Of a stretch of 35,715 nt of DNA, positions 22,774-32,795 are shown one piece after another (position 1 is the first letter of the stretch; each line of letters begins with the position of its first letter). The stretch spans positions 1-35,715 of the forward strand of contig JABDET010000010.1 of the NCBI GenBank assembly GCA_013286945.1. Direction: 5' to 3'. The notes beneath the pieces are model-generated. The model was not told where the DNA came from and made no database searches. It saw only the letters and a program-made list of their open reading frames with translations. Origin of the DNA: Candidatus Melainabacteria bacterium. GTDB lineage: Bacteria > Vulcanimicrobiota > JABDET01. The translations under genes were made by a program, and so were the position numbers.

Positions 22774-25700
22774 CTAATCCTTGTCCCCTTCTCTTTTGTC
22801 TTTGGCTTTCTTGGCTCGAGCTGGATTCTCTTCTTTCGCATACCGAACGGTTTTGTACTGGTTGTAATACGTCTTCACTTCATCATAGGTCGTCGAAAGG
22901 AAAGGCAAGCGAAAGATCCACAAGATGTCGGGTAACGGCAATCCAAGATCGGATGAAGTGTCTTCCTCATCCAAGAGGCTTGGCTCATACGTCAAGCTGG
23001 ACGTGTCGGGAAACACCGAAGCTACGGACAACGATGGAATCACAGGATTAGGTAATGAGGGGGTGCTTGGGGAGGACGGACAATTCCACAAACAGATCCC
23101 GTTAAAGTACCCAGCACCCGGTGAAGAGCCGACGTGTACTAAAGTGTTCGAGGGAGAAACAATTCCATCGATGTCAGCGGAAATCCCACCCTGTGATCCG
23201 CCTGCTGATACGCTCAAGGTTCCTCCGGTAATGTTCACGTTCAGATGGCCGGCACTGTTTCCCACCACGCCACCCGCAATGAGGGAAGAATTGTTGGCCG
23301 CGGTAAGGTTATAGCTCGGGGCATCGAGGATTGAACCAGCAGAGGTGAGCGAAATCCCGCCGCCTGAAGTCACGGTCCCCACATGCATGTCTCCTGATGC
23401 ATTTGAAATGACCACATTGTTTCCAGCCCCGACGGCTGTCACGGTCCCCAAGGTCAGGGGACCGCTATTGCTCGCATAGACTCCACCAAACTGTTGAGCA
23501 CGTACCGTAGCGTTCAGGGTGCTCACATTGATGGCAAGGGGGGTACTTTGAGTGCCGATCGAATAGAATGCTGTCAAATTAGCCGTGTTGGCAACAAGAT
23601 TGGTCGGAACACCACTGTTTGAGATAAAGCAAAAGGAATTGATGGTCAGAGAATTGGCTGGCCCAACATTCACCAAACCTAAGGCCACGGGCCCTGCATT
23701 GTTATTAAAAGTCACATTGGTGCCGACCGCACTCGCGTTCAAGATACTTGTGGCAGTGAAAATCAAGGATTGACTTCCTCCAACTCCAAAGACAACATTC
23801 GCGCTTCCATCCTCCGTGCTGACATTCAAGGAGGAGAGGGGACCACTGTTGGTTGCGTAGATGGGTTGGCTTACCAACGGGAACGCCTTGGCGCTCAGCG
23901 TAAGGGAGGACGCGGTCATCAGAAGGGGTTGAGCCAACGTTCCGATCGCCCCACCATTGCTAGATTCCAACGATAAGGATGCTGCCGTAATGTTGTTTGT
24001 GGCTCCGGAGTTCAAGATGTTTCCATTGGCTTTCGAATTCGTGAAGGTCACGGCCGTGTTCGGCATAGACATGACGAGTGTCTGTGCTCCGCCGTTAAAG
24101 GTGAATGAATCGCCAGTGGTTGTGTTAATTTGAATATTTCCTGTCGAGAAGCTTGTCACGGACAAGGAAGATAAGCTTCCGGTGTTCGTCACAAAGTCAG
24201 ATAAATTTTCTCCAGTCATGGTTAAGTTGCTTGTCTGAGTTAAGAAATGTGAAGCCAATGTTCCTACGTTGGTACCGGCAAGACTCAGTGATTTTGCCAC
24301 ACTCACCGTGGCTCCCAGGTTCAAAATTGAAGCAGAGTTGGAGAAGACGACATCCGTGTTTGGAAAATTAACAACCAACGTATCGATTCCAGGGCCGACG
24401 AAATTGAGTGAACCCCCAAGCCCATCGGTGGCGGTCGCATTCTGGTCAGATGCAGCGATAGCGAGCGAATTAATGGATCCGGTGCTTGCCACGGAGATCG
24501 TGGATAATGAGGCCGTGTTAAGCGCTTGGAGTTGGCCCGTCACGCTCCCGGTATTGGCTGTGATAGGGGAGCTCATGCCAAGGGTTATCAAGCGCAAATC
24601 TTGGACCGTTCCATTGTTGGTGAAGACAATGGGAGAATTATCTGCAAAAGTTTCAATCTCATTAACGGGAAAGACCCCTGCAGGGATGTCAATGAGATTT
24701 CCGGTGTTGGTCACGTAGACGGGTGATGCAGCGAAGTTGAGGTCAATAATCACAATGGAGCTGGTTTGGGTTAGAAGGGGTTGTGCGAGCTGACCCACGG
24801 TGCCAAAGAGAACGCTAAAATTGAGCCCCCTGGCTATGATATTATTCCCTGCACCCAGATTGTTGATGTTGGCAAAAAAGGTGCTAAAATTCACCTGGGC
24901 ATTTGGAAGATTCATGCTCAGTGTGTCAGGGGCTCCACCCGAAAAGCTAAAGAACTCTCCACCAGATCCGTTCACTTGGATCGTCTGATTCGCCGTGCTC
25001 ACGCTGAGGGACGTAAGCGATGGGCCGCTGTTGGTCAGGTAAATCGGGGATCCCGTAGAACCAAGATTGAGCGAGCTTGTCTGAGTCAGAAGTGGCTGAG
25101 CCAAGGTGCCGATCCCGTTGAGGGGGGCAGAAAGGGTGAGCGATTGCGCAGAAATATTGTTGGTGACTCCAAGATTAAGGATAGCCCCTCCGTTATTGGT
25201 TAAGGATACCGCGGTCGTCGGGGCATTCACGCTTAAAGTGTTTGCGGCGGTGACGAAATCCAGGCTTTGTCCGGCTGTTGTGGTGACGTGAGCGTCGGCA
25301 CCACTCGTGGTGACGCTAAGCGAAGCTAAGGCTCCGGTGTTCGTGGCATACATCGCCCCGGCGCCACTGGTGGTCATGGTTAACGAAGGGGTTTGGGTCA
25401 GGAGGGGCTGGAGCAAGGTGCCAATCACCGAAGTGGAAGAGGACAAGCCGAGAGCCTTTGCAACATTCACTCCAGCTGAACCGGCATTTAAGAGTCCTCC
25501 ACCGGTATTATTAAAAGTTGCATTTGTGTTTGGAAGATTCATGGTCAAGGTGTCCGAGACTCCACCCAAAAATGTGAGAGAATCGCCAAGGGTAGAGTTA
25601 AAGTGAATGTCGCCGTTGTTGCTGCTCCAAGACATCGAAAGGAGTCCCCCCGTGTTCGTGACATAGGCTGGCGCACCAAGAGCCGTGATTGTCCCTGAAA

Positions 25701-27417
25701 TGGAAGGGGTTTGTACTACCAAGGGGCTGCCTACACTGCCGATTCCGGTCTTAGCGCTCATTGTAACGGAGACTGGAGTCACCACTTGCGGACTGGCGCT
25801 CGAAGAGAGAATGGAACCATTCGTCGAGGTTAAATTGACGGCAGAGCAACAGGCGTTTATCACCCCAAAACTCATGTTCCCATCCGAAGTGACCGTAATG
25901 TTCGAAGGGGAATTAACACTCGTGGTAAGGTTGCCGAGGATGGCTTGGCCGCCGCTTCCCCCGGTTTGGCCTGCATTGATCGTAATCGTTCCGGTCCCAC
26001 TGGCGATGATCGTGTTGTTTGGGTTAAGAAAGGTAATGTTCCCCGTTTGGGTGTCCATTTCGAGACTTACGTTCGGTTGTAAGGTGATGGTTCCGTTCGC
26101 AAAGCCACCGGTGAGATCATTGATCGTGATTGAGTTTGTGGCCTGTAATGTAATATTACTTGTTTGCGCTTGCAAGATTCCAACCGATACGGTGTTTCCT
26201 CCACTGTTTGCTGTAGCAAAGAGGACATTTGGAACATTCGGATCCTGGGTTCCTCCAGCGGCCGCATTCGTAATCGTTAAGGTTGTTGGATCGATTAAGA
26301 ATGATCCGGTTTGGCCACTTGGCGCACTCGTGTCCACAGAACCGTTAACCCACACATTACTTGCACCGCTCACTTCAACAAACCCGCCATTCCCACTGGC
26401 GCCACCCTTGGCTTCAAGGTTCGCTCCTGGCGCGAACACGGTATTGTCTTCTGACAAGATGTGAATCGCGCCACCATTTGAGCTTGTTCCTTGACCATTG
26501 GCTTGGATCAAACTCTTCGGAGCAAGGACCGTGGCTTGTGTCGAATCAAGCGTGATTGAGCCCGCAACAGCATCGGCAGTCCCATTGGCTTTTATCGTTC
26601 CCCCGTTCACCACCAACCCTTCACTCCCAGACAACGTTACGCTTCCGTCTGAATTGCTTGCGACACTTCCCGCCTCGATGATTTTGTGGTTGTTCACGAC
26701 TTGAGTAAGAAGTAGGGTGAGTGATTGCGGATTTATCACCACATCCTGGGGAACCGAGTTTCCACTTAGTACATAATTCACGTATCCTTGATCGTCAAAG
26801 TTCAAAACCGCTTGGGTTGCTCCACCCAATTTCACTTGACCTAAGTTCGCGATGATCGACCCTTCGTTGTCGATGAGTGGAGCAAGCATGACCACATAGC
26901 CATGATCGAGTGCTTGGATATTTCCTTGGTTCACAATCGAAGCCAGTGTGTGATTGACATCTTGGGTAAAGGCATATTTGCCATTGAGGAAATCTTGGTC
27001 TTTGATGTTGAGTGTGGAAGCAAGTAGGCCCCCGACATTGACCTGAGATCCAGATCCAAACAAGATCCCGTTTGGATTAATAAGCCAAAGTCGACCATTC
27101 GATCGTAAAGCTCCGAGGATCACCGAGGGGTCTGTTCCAACAACGCGATTCAGAGCGATTGAGGCCGCGGTGGGCTGCATAAACTGGACGAGCTCGTTCG
27201 GGTCAATCCCAAACGATTGCCAGTTGATGATTGCTTTATCGGTGAACTGTTGAATCGTGGTGATGGTGCCACTTGAAATGCTTGCGTTCCCTGCCGCGAT
27301 GGTTCCACCCCGTGGGGCTGCAGAAACCATGAAGGCAGAGAAGAAGACAAGGCCAAGAAGAACTGCGAAAACTCGATGAAGGACTACCTGTTGCCTGCGC
27401 ATTTTCCCCCACATCAT
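22774..27417 (-). CDS. Filamentous haemagglutinin-type adhesin (TpsA exoprotein)
   Basis: A 1,547-residue secreted protein of the two-partner (type Vb) system. Residues about 10-34 form a signal peptide (VFAVLLGLVFFSAFMVSAAP). The TPS secretion domain spans about 35-250, with INWQSFGID at 64-72, ALNRV at 88-92 and the NPNGILFG motif at 114-121. Then comes a Gly/Thr/Asn-rich beta-helix body with degenerate repeats of about 105 residues whose marker is IGTLAQPLLTQT. Near the C-terminus is a CLWNC cysteine pair, then a Pro/Ser-rich stretch and a charged Lys/Glu tail. The partner pore TpsB is not in the window. Start is the first ATG; an ATG 15 bp later is possible. It sits between hpnI and the GT39 gene, both on the other strand. 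Confidence 0.93.
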   Translation of the reverse strand: MMWGKMRRQQVVLHRVFAVLLGLVFFSAFMVSAAPRGGTIAAGNASISSGTITTIQQFTDKAIINWQSFGIDPNELVQFMQPTAASIALNRVVGTDPSVILGALRSNGRLWLINPNGILFGSGSQVNVGGLLASTLNIKDQDFLNGKYAFTQDVNHTLASIVNQGNIQALDHGYVVMLAPLIDNEGSIIANLGQVKLGGATQAVLNFDDQGYVNYVLSGNSVPQDVVINPQSLTLLLTQVVNNHKIIEAGSVASNSDGSVTLSGSEGLVVNGGTIKANGTADAVAGSITLDSTQATVLAPKSLIQANGQGTSSNGGAIHILSEDNTVFAPGANLEAKGGASGNGGFVEVSGASNVWVNGSVDTSAPSGQTGSFLIDPTTLTITNAAAGGTQDPNVPNVLFATANSGGNTVSVGILQAQTSNITLQATNSITINDLTGGFANGTITLQPNVSLEMDTQTGNITFLNPNNTIIASGTGTITINAGQTGGSGGQAILGNLTTSVNSPSNITVTSDGNMSFGVINACCSAVNLTSTNGSILSSSASPQVVTPVSVTMSAKTGIGSVGSPLVVQTPSISGTITALGAPAYVTNTGGLLSMSWSSNNGDIHFNSTLGDSLTFLGGVSDTLTMNLPNTNATFNNTGGGLLNAGSAGVNVAKALGLSSSTSVIGTLLQPLLTQTPSLTMTTSGAGAMYATNTGALASLSVTTSGADAHVTTTAGQSLDFVTAANTLSVNAPTTAVSLTNNGGAILNLGVTNNISAQSLTLSAPLNGIGTLAQPLLTQTSSLNLGSTGSPIYLTNSGPSLTSLSVSTANQTIQVNGSGGEFFSFSGGAPDTLSMNLPNAQVNFSTFFANINNLGAGNNIIARGLNFSVLFGTVGQLAQPLLTQTSSIVIIDLNFAASPVYVTNTGNLIDIPAGVFPVNEIETFADNSPIVFTNNGTVQDLRLITLGMSSPITANTGSVTGQLQALNTASLSTISVASTGSINSLAIAASDQNATATDGLGGSLNFVGPGIDTLVVNFPNTDVVFSNSASILNLGATVSVAKSLSLAGTNVGTLASHFLTQTSNLTMTGENLSDFVTNTGSLSSLSVTSFSTGNIQINTTTGDSFTFNGGAQTLVMSMPNTAVTFTNSKANGNILNSGATNNITAASLSLESSNGGAIGTLAQPLLMTASSLTLSAKAFPLVSQPIYATNSGPLSSLNVSTEDGSANVVFGVGGSQSLIFTATSILNASAVGTNVTFNNNAGPVALGLVNVGPANSLTINSFCFISNSGVPTNLVANTANLTAFYSIGTQSTPLAINVSTLNATVRAQQFGGVYASNSGPLTLGTVTAVGAGNNVVISNASGDMHVGTVTSGGGISLTSAGSILDAPSYNLTAANNSSLIAGGVVGNSAGHLNVNITGGTLSVSAGGSQGGISADIDGIVSPSNTLVHVGSSPGAGYFNGICLWNCPSSPSTPSLPNPVIPSLSVASVFPDTSSLTYEPSLLDEEDTSSDLGLPLPDILWIFRLPFLSTTYDEVKTYYNQYKTVRYAKEENPARAKKAKDKREGDKD
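23536..25741 (-). repeat. Degenerate repeats in the adhesin gene, about 315 bp each
   Basis: The marker coding for IGTLAQPLLTQT and variants recurs with its upstream end near 25741, 25424, 25114, 24800, 24264, 23947 and 23560, that is at 310-317-bp steps with two longer gaps. Between markers the order is SSL, VYVTNTGxLxSLSV, GxSFxFxGGA, LxMNLPNTxVxF, NLGAxNNI. Similarity is at protein level, so the repeats are old. Confidence 0.8.
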
Positions 27418-27531
27418 TGTACAAGTCGGCGTTTAGAAGTCCTGTCCACCCATCATGATACCAGAAAGGGGAGTTCAATGCAAGACTGTTTACCGCTTCT
27501 GGGGAAGGATTGAGCACTATCCTAAAGAATA

Positions 27532-29190
27532 ATGGGCCATGGTTTTTTCGCATCTCCACAAGATCCGATGAGCAGCTCGGTCCCATCCCCTCAGAGAACT
27601 CCAAACGAGACGATCGAAGAACGTCTTTCGATTCACGTGGTGGGGAAGAGGAAGCCTGAAGAGGGAATGGCAGGACCTTTCTTGCTTTGGCCTCCTCTGG
27701 TCGTGATTCTTCTTGTGGCTTTTCGAGCTTTTTTGGAAGTTCGAATTCCCCTTTCAGGGGACGAAGCCTACTATTGGTTGTGGGGGAAACACCTGGCTTT
27801 GGGCTATCATGATCATCCTCCATTGATTGGATGGCTCATTGGTTTGTCGACATTGTTCTCGAATCAGCTTTTTTGGGTACGCTTGCCTGCTCTCATTTGT
27901 GGACTCCTTTCGGCCTTGTTCATTTACTTGGCAGCCCGGGACATCTTGGAGAGCCGTCAGAAGGCCAGCATGACCCTTCTTCTTTTTTTGGTGATGCCAA
28001 TGCTGGCGGTATCATCGATTGCAGTCTTCACCGATACTCCGCTCATTTTCGGCTGGGCTCTTTGCATCTGGGCTACGTGGAAAGCCCAGAATGATGATCG
28101 TTATTGGCTTTTGTCCGGATTTGCAATAGGCATTGCCCTGCTCAGCAAGTTGATAGGTGTCTTTCTGTTTGCTTCGCTTGGCATGTTTTTTCTCGTTAAC
28201 CGAGAATCGCGTTCCTTCTTTAAGAACAAGTTGTTTTGGGGGGGCATGGGAGTATGCGCCCTGGTGGCTCTTCCTGTATTCATTTGGAACTTGAATCATC
28301 ATTTTGAAAATCTATTTTTCCAGGCCCATGATCACTTAACTAACCCTCCGGCTTCTCCACTGTTTTCCTTCTTGGGATATGTTGGGGTGCAAGCACTCAG
28401 CGCATCCCCTCTCATTTTTCTCTTGTTCATTCCTACCGTGGTCATGCTGGTCAAACAAAGTTGGCAAGGGGATCGAGCCTCACAGTTTCTTCTTTCATTT
28501 GCTTTGCCAATTCACGTCACGTTTCTCTTGCTCTCCTTTTGGGCGCGGGTTGGTTTTCATTGGGCAGTTCCGGGATATCTTGCGCTGCTCATCGCCATGC
28601 CGAAGTTGGATGGGTGGAAAAAGTGGATTCCATGGAGTATTGGAATGTCGCTTGGTTTTACGCTCCTTTTTTACACAGCGCTTGGCTTTCCATCCACTGT
28701 AGCGCAGCGGGTTATGGCACTTGATTCACGGCATCCCCAATGGAAAATTGCATCGTTTTTGTCAGGCAAGGGGTATGGAGAGATCTTGGGTTACGAAAAC
28801 CTTGCCGAGGAGGTCAAGACGCGAGTCGATTCAGGAAAAAATGGAAACAGCCCGTTCATCTTGACTGATTCGTACACGCTCTCCAGTGATTTTGCGTACT
28901 ATTTAAAGCGCCAAACCTTCACCCTTCTTCTAAGTGGGCAAGGTGGCCAGTATGCACGGTGGAGCGACTATGAGAAGCTCCGAGGAAAAGATGCGCTTTG
29001 GATCGATTTCTCTTCGATGGAGAGTCAACCCAACGTGGGCCATCTTTTGCGGCAAGCTTTTCGAAGCCTTGGACCTGAAGAAAAGATTAAGATTCGGAAC
29101 GGGCTTGTGACTCGATCGTTTTATTTTGTGCCGCTTTACCAACTGCAAGAGCCGAAGGGACTTCATCCCTCGATCCCGGATGTTCCGTAG
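27532..29190 (+). CDS. GT39/ArnT-type membrane glycosyltransferase
   Basis: Transfers a sugar from a polyprenyl-phosphate carrier to an extracytoplasmic acceptor. The 552 residues have a non-homologous, proline- and charge-rich N-terminus (1-47), then about 12 membrane segments. The catalytic loop after the first segment reads LSGDEAYYWLWGKHLALGYHDHPPLIGWLIGLST, with the D-E pair typical of PMT_2/ArnT enzymes. A soluble C-terminal domain (about 400-552) follows. Acceptor could be lipid A, a hopanoid or a protein; this cannot be read from sequence. The start is uncertain: ATGs at 27532, 27568 and 27667 are in frame, and homology begins after the last. It is divergent from the adhesin, and its 3' end overlaps hpnK on the opposite strand by 104 bp. 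Confidence 0.9.
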   Translation: MGHGFFASPQDPMSSSVPSPQRTPNETIEERLSIHVVGKRKPEEGMAGPFLLWPPLVVILLVAFRAFLEVRIPLSGDEAYYWLWGKHLALGYHDHPPLIGWLIGLSTLFSNQLFWVRLPALICGLLSALFIYLAARDILESRQKASMTLLLFLVMPMLAVSSIAVFTDTPLIFGWALCIWATWKAQNDDRYWLLSGFAIGIALLSKLIGVFLFASLGMFFLVNRESRSFFKNKLFWGGMGVCALVALPVFIWNLNHHFENLFFQAHDHLTNPPASPLFSFLGYVGVQALSASPLIFLLFIPTVVMLVKQSWQGDRASQFLLSFALPIHVTFLLLSFWARVGFHWAVPGYLALLIAMPKLDGWKKWIPWSIGMSLGFTLLFYTALGFPSTVAQRVMALDSRHPQWKIASFLSGKGYGEILGYENLAEEVKTRVDSGKNGNSPFILTDSYTLSSDFAYYLKRQTFTLLLSGQGGQYARWSDYEKLRGKDALWIDFSSMESQPNVGHLLRQAFRSLGPEEKIKIRNGLVTRSFYFVPLYQLQEPKGLHPSIPDVP

Positions 29191-29974
29191 TTTTTTCAAG
29201 CTTCTTTAGGGTGTTAATCACGGCGGGATCCAACAGAATTTCTAAGTCGTGATTCCAAGACGCTCCCGGATGAAAATACATTTCGTAATTTCCCGGAGGG
29301 TTGACCTCGAGAATCTTCAAGACATATTCCTTTGACATATGCCAAGTATCAAGAAATCCAAAAACCCCGTCAAAAGCAAGAAAGCCTTCCCTGGTTAGCT
29401 TTTCTCGCATTTTCCGTGTCATGACGTAGTAAAGCAAACCATGCAGCCATTTAAGAAAGTTGGGTGTCTCACTTGCCAGCTTCCAAATCTTCAAGTTTTC
29501 TCGTGGAATCCGCACCCATTGGGCGCGATGTTCTTTGGCTAATTGAATCACGCGTCTAAAAATGAGCGGGTGAATGTGCTGATGATGGTGTCCATCCACA
29601 TGAGACAAGCGCAGACCCGTTTGGAGGAATGCCTCAAATTGAGCATCGATTTCTTTTTGAAGCTGTGCTCTCAGCCGTGGATGGAAAAAGTATTTAAGCC
29701 ATGTGTGAGCAGCGCTTTGGGGAAACCATCGATCCGCGGAAACCAAGTCGGGAATTTCGTCTTGGGGAAGAACCGATTTGCCATCGGTGACCACGACATG
29801 CAGCCCAACTCGAAGCAGGGGGTTGGCTTTCGCTAGAGCCACAGCCTCTTGGGTGGCGGCTTCTCCCATCATCAAGCTTGCGGCATGAAGTGTGCCAGCT
29901 TGATGAGCCTTGATGATGGCGTGGTTCGTTTCGGAAGAAGAACCGAAATCATCTGCCGTGAAGCAAAAACCCAC
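29087..29974 (-). CDS. hpnK: HpnK YdjC/ChbG-family deacetylase
   Basis: Removes the acetyl group from N-acetylglucosaminyl-bacteriohopanetetrol made by HpnI. The 295 residues show the YdjC-fold metal site: D8-D9 in FTADDFG, H59 in VGLHVVVTDG, and HVDGHHHQHIHP at 125-136. GNYEMYFHPGASWNHDLEIL (about 232-251) ends the conserved part; the last 35 residues are a variable tail. The GTG start is supported by AAAGGA 7 bp upstream. It lies 37 bp after hpnN, last in the mla-hpn operon. Its variable tail is coded in the 104-bp stretch that overlaps the GT39 gene on the other strand. Confidence 0.92.
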   Translation of the reverse strand: MGFCFTADDFGSSSETNHAIIKAHQAGTLHAASLMMGEAATQEAVALAKANPLLRVGLHVVVTDGKSVLPQDEIPDLVSADRWFPQSAAHTWLKYFFHPRLRAQLQKEIDAQFEAFLQTGLRLSHVDGHHHQHIHPLIFRRVIQLAKEHRAQWVRIPRENLKIWKLASETPNFLKWLHGLLYYVMTRKMREKLTREGFLAFDGVFGFLDTWHMSKEYVLKILEVNPPGNYEMYFHPGASWNHDLEILLDPAVINTLKKLEKTTEHPGSRDEVPSALAVGKAAQNKTIESQARSES

Positions 29975-30011
29975 CGAAATGTCCTTTCAGGATTTGGTTA
30001 GAACAAGCATT

Positions 30012-32795
30012 CTAGTCATTTGCCCCGATTTCAAGGATACGTTGACTCACCTTTGGAAAGCGTTCCACGATTTCCAGGGCAGCAGGCAAGACCACGAGCG
30101 CTTGAAGCGCGATGACGAAAAGTCCCACAGTCATCGTAAACCCAAGGCTTTGAAGCCCTTGGTGACTTACCCCAAGCAAGGAGGCAAATCCTGCAATGGT
30201 GGTCAAAGCACTGAGGAGCACTGAACGGCCGGTGCTCGTCGAAAAAATGGAAGGATGACGCTCTTCCCGATAGCGATTGACCACATAAACACCAAAGGCC
30301 ACACCGATCCCGAGAATGACTGGGAGTGTAAGGAGATTGGCGGGGTTAAACGATCGATGAAAGAGTACCATGATCCCCATGAGCCAAAGTAAGCCAATGG
30401 CAAGGGGCATGAGCGTAAACAATGTCAGTGACACTTTTCGAAACTGCAAAAAGGCCACAATCACGATGACAAAAAATGCAATTTTAGCGGCTTGCTGGTA
30501 GCTTTCCAGCATGATGCGGGTCGTTTCAAGAATCAAAACCGGAGAGCCGGTGACATTGGGGTCTACTTCACGGAGCTGATTGATGAAGCGTTCAAGCGCT
30601 GGTCGATCCCAAATGTTTTGTGATGGGAAGACTTGGATCATGATTTTTCCTGTTTTTCCTACGAACTGATCCCGTACTTGTGGGGGAAGATCTCCCAGAG
30701 TCACGGGGTGATTCGGGATTCCTTGTTTCATTAAATGAAAACTTTTTTCTACGGTGTTGAAGAACGAGGTTTGCAAATCGGTTAAAATGTCTTGAGCTCG
30801 GCGTGGGTTAGTGTTTTTGAGAACTTCACCAAAGCGGACCACGCTTTGACGGAAAGAATCAAGTGCCCAATGAATCTGGCCAAGCTTGGTTGATAGCGAT
30901 CGGTGGGGGATGACCTGAGAACCCGGAAAAATAAATGATTGCAAGAAGGTCAAAGCGCCGCTGGCCAGAGTAAGTTTCTTGTCGGTTTTCTGAATAAGCC
31001 CGTCGATGTTTTCAAAAGCATTGGCAAGGCGTGGTACATCAACAGGCGCATCGGATCGCGTTAGATCAAAGCCTTTAAGTTCCTGTCGAATTTCATGGAG
31101 AACAGGGAGCTTCTTCTTTTGATCCGCGGGAACAAAGGGGAGTGGACTTTGGATGTTTCCAACGGTGTCAAATTTTCGGAGTTGGTTGATCTTGTCCAGA
31201 GCCTCATTGGGATTTGATGCCACCATGACCGCAAAGAGAGAAGATTTGTCTGAAACCTGAAGGAGCTCAAGCTCCATTTTGATGGAATCAGTGTTCTTGG
31301 CTTGCAAATTGAGAATGTTATGATCAAAGGTGATATCACGCGCCTTTTCGCCAAGGATGATCGTGGCAAGAAAGGCAACAAGCAAGATGAGCTTCGCATG
31401 CCGCAAAAGCGATTTTTCCAGGCTTGTCGCGTGAAAGAGGTGGGTGACTGGAATCTGCGATGGCTTAGCCTGTGTCTTAGATTCGGACCAAATCAAAAGT
31501 GCTGGAAGGACGGTCATGGTAGAAAGGAAGCAAAGAAGGAGGCTTCCCCCCGTAGCCACACCGAGTTCCGCAATCCCCTTGTATTCGGTGAAAGCAATGG
31601 CCAGGAATCCAAGAGCCGTGATAACAGCTGCCGTAAAAAGTCCGGTCCCGGTGGAAAAGTAGGTGATTTTTACCGCTTCAATGGCCGAGTTTGTTCGGGC
31701 ACGCTCCTCGCCAAATCGGCCAAGAAACTGAATCGAAAAATCAATGGCAAGTCCAATCAGCATGGGAAAAAGGCTTAGGGTAAATACATTGAGATGTCCA
31801 ACGGAAAGGGCAATGTATCCTAACGACCAGCCGATCCCCACAAAGAGAGAAATCACGGTGAGAATTGTTTTACGCAAATCCCCAAACCCAACAATAAGAA
31901 TGGTTGAGCAAAGCAGTAATGAGACAATTCCTGCCCAAAGGATGTCGTGCTTGGCTGTTTGCATTTCGTCTACCCCAAGGACAGGTTCCCCCGTGAGGTG
32001 GGCCTCGACCTTCGGAAATTGAGGTGAGGTTTGGTTCACGGCGCTTCGAATGGATAAAACGGCTTCTTCGACTTTAGCTTCCCCGTTCGGCGTGGTGGCT
32101 GGTCGGGCAAACATAAGAGCATATTGACCGTTTTTGAGTGTGATGTATTGTGTTTCTTGAAGTTGTTCGAATTCTTTTAAGGGGGCCTGTAGCGCAGAAT
32201 TCCCCTTTTTCCCTTGGAGGCGTGCGGTCATGAGATCCACCAAAGCCTTGAGCTCAATGATCCCGCTGGCATCGCCTTGCATCTGGCTGCTTTGCTGCGT
32301 GATTTTCGGAAGCGTAAGCCAGAACTGGGTAAGATCCGCTCGGTACCCCATCGACTTGAAAACTGGCTTTGCGATGTTGATGGTGGAGGCAATTTTTTTC
32401 AATGTCGCGTAGTCTGGATAGGCTAAGGCCCAGGCCTTAAAAGGTCTGAGATCGACCTTATAATAAATGCGGGTGAGGTACGGGTTTTTTTTTAAGTGGA
32501 GAGCAAGCTCGTCAAGGAAGGCCTCATTTTGTTTTTCCGAAGGGCCTTTTGCCACGACCATGATATCGGGCTCGACCCGAAACTCGTGAACAAAGTCGGC
32601 ATAGTTCTTGTTGAAGGAAGAGTCCTCCCGACTAAGACCCGCAAAGTTGGGAAGAAAGCGAAGGTGATGAGCGGCATACCAAACGGAAAAAAGAGCAACC
32701 ACGAGGCTGACAAGAACCACACCTTGTGGCCACCGGGTCACCAGCTCATAAAGTGATGTAGCGCTTTCGGAAGCCCAACGTTGGAGTTTCCCCAT
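30012..32795 (-). CDS. hpnN: HpnN hopanoid-transporting RND/MMPL protein
   Basis: Inner-membrane RND protein thought to move hopanoids from the cytoplasmic to the outer membrane. The 927 residues have the RND layout: membrane segment 1 (about 24-44), a large periplasmic loop (about 45-270), a block of five segments with SLFPMLIGLAIDFSIQFLGRFGEERARTNS, a second periplasmic loop, and a final block with LLTLPVILGIGVAFGVYVVNRYREE. The two duplicated halves are clear. The ATG at 32795 overlaps the TGA of mlaD by one base (TGATG), so translation is coupled; a TTG one codon earlier is possible. Being downstream of mlaE-mlaF-mlaD and upstream of hpnK links it to lipid asymmetry control. Confidence 0.93.
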   Translation of the reverse strand: MGKLQRWASESATSLYELVTRWPQGVVLVSLVVALFSVWYAAHHLRFLPNFAGLSREDSSFNKNYADFVHEFRVEPDIMVVAKGPSEKQNEAFLDELALHLKKNPYLTRIYYKVDLRPFKAWALAYPDYATLKKIASTINIAKPVFKSMGYRADLTQFWLTLPKITQQSSQMQGDASGIIELKALVDLMTARLQGKKGNSALQAPLKEFEQLQETQYITLKNGQYALMFARPATTPNGEAKVEEAVLSIRSAVNQTSPQFPKVEAHLTGEPVLGVDEMQTAKHDILWAGIVSLLLCSTILIVGFGDLRKTILTVISLFVGIGWSLGYIALSVGHLNVFTLSLFPMLIGLAIDFSIQFLGRFGEERARTNSAIEAVKITYFSTGTGLFTAAVITALGFLAIAFTEYKGIAELGVATGGSLLLCFLSTMTVLPALLIWSESKTQAKPSQIPVTHLFHATSLEKSLLRHAKLILLVAFLATIILGEKARDITFDHNILNLQAKNTDSIKMELELLQVSDKSSLFAVMVASNPNEALDKINQLRKFDTVGNIQSPLPFVPADQKKKLPVLHEIRQELKGFDLTRSDAPVDVPRLANAFENIDGLIQKTDKKLTLASGALTFLQSFIFPGSQVIPHRSLSTKLGQIHWALDSFRQSVVRFGEVLKNTNPRRAQDILTDLQTSFFNTVEKSFHLMKQGIPNHPVTLGDLPPQVRDQFVGKTGKIMIQVFPSQNIWDRPALERFINQLREVDPNVTGSPVLILETTRIMLESYQQAAKIAFFVIVIVAFLQFRKVSLTLFTLMPLAIGLLWLMGIMVLFHRSFNPANLLTLPVILGIGVAFGVYVVNRYREERHPSIFSTSTGRSVLLSALTTIAGFASLLGVSHQGLQSLGFTMTVGLFVIALQALVVLPAALEIVERFPKVSQRILEIGAND

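Noticed and set aside
23536-25741. CRISPR-like periodic repeats
   Set aside because: The period is about 315 bp, repeats are degenerate and coding; they are protein repeats of the adhesin.
25685-26464. 259-codon open frame on the plus strand, hydrophobic-looking
   Set aside because: Antisense shadow of the Gly/Thr/Asn-rich adhesin gene.
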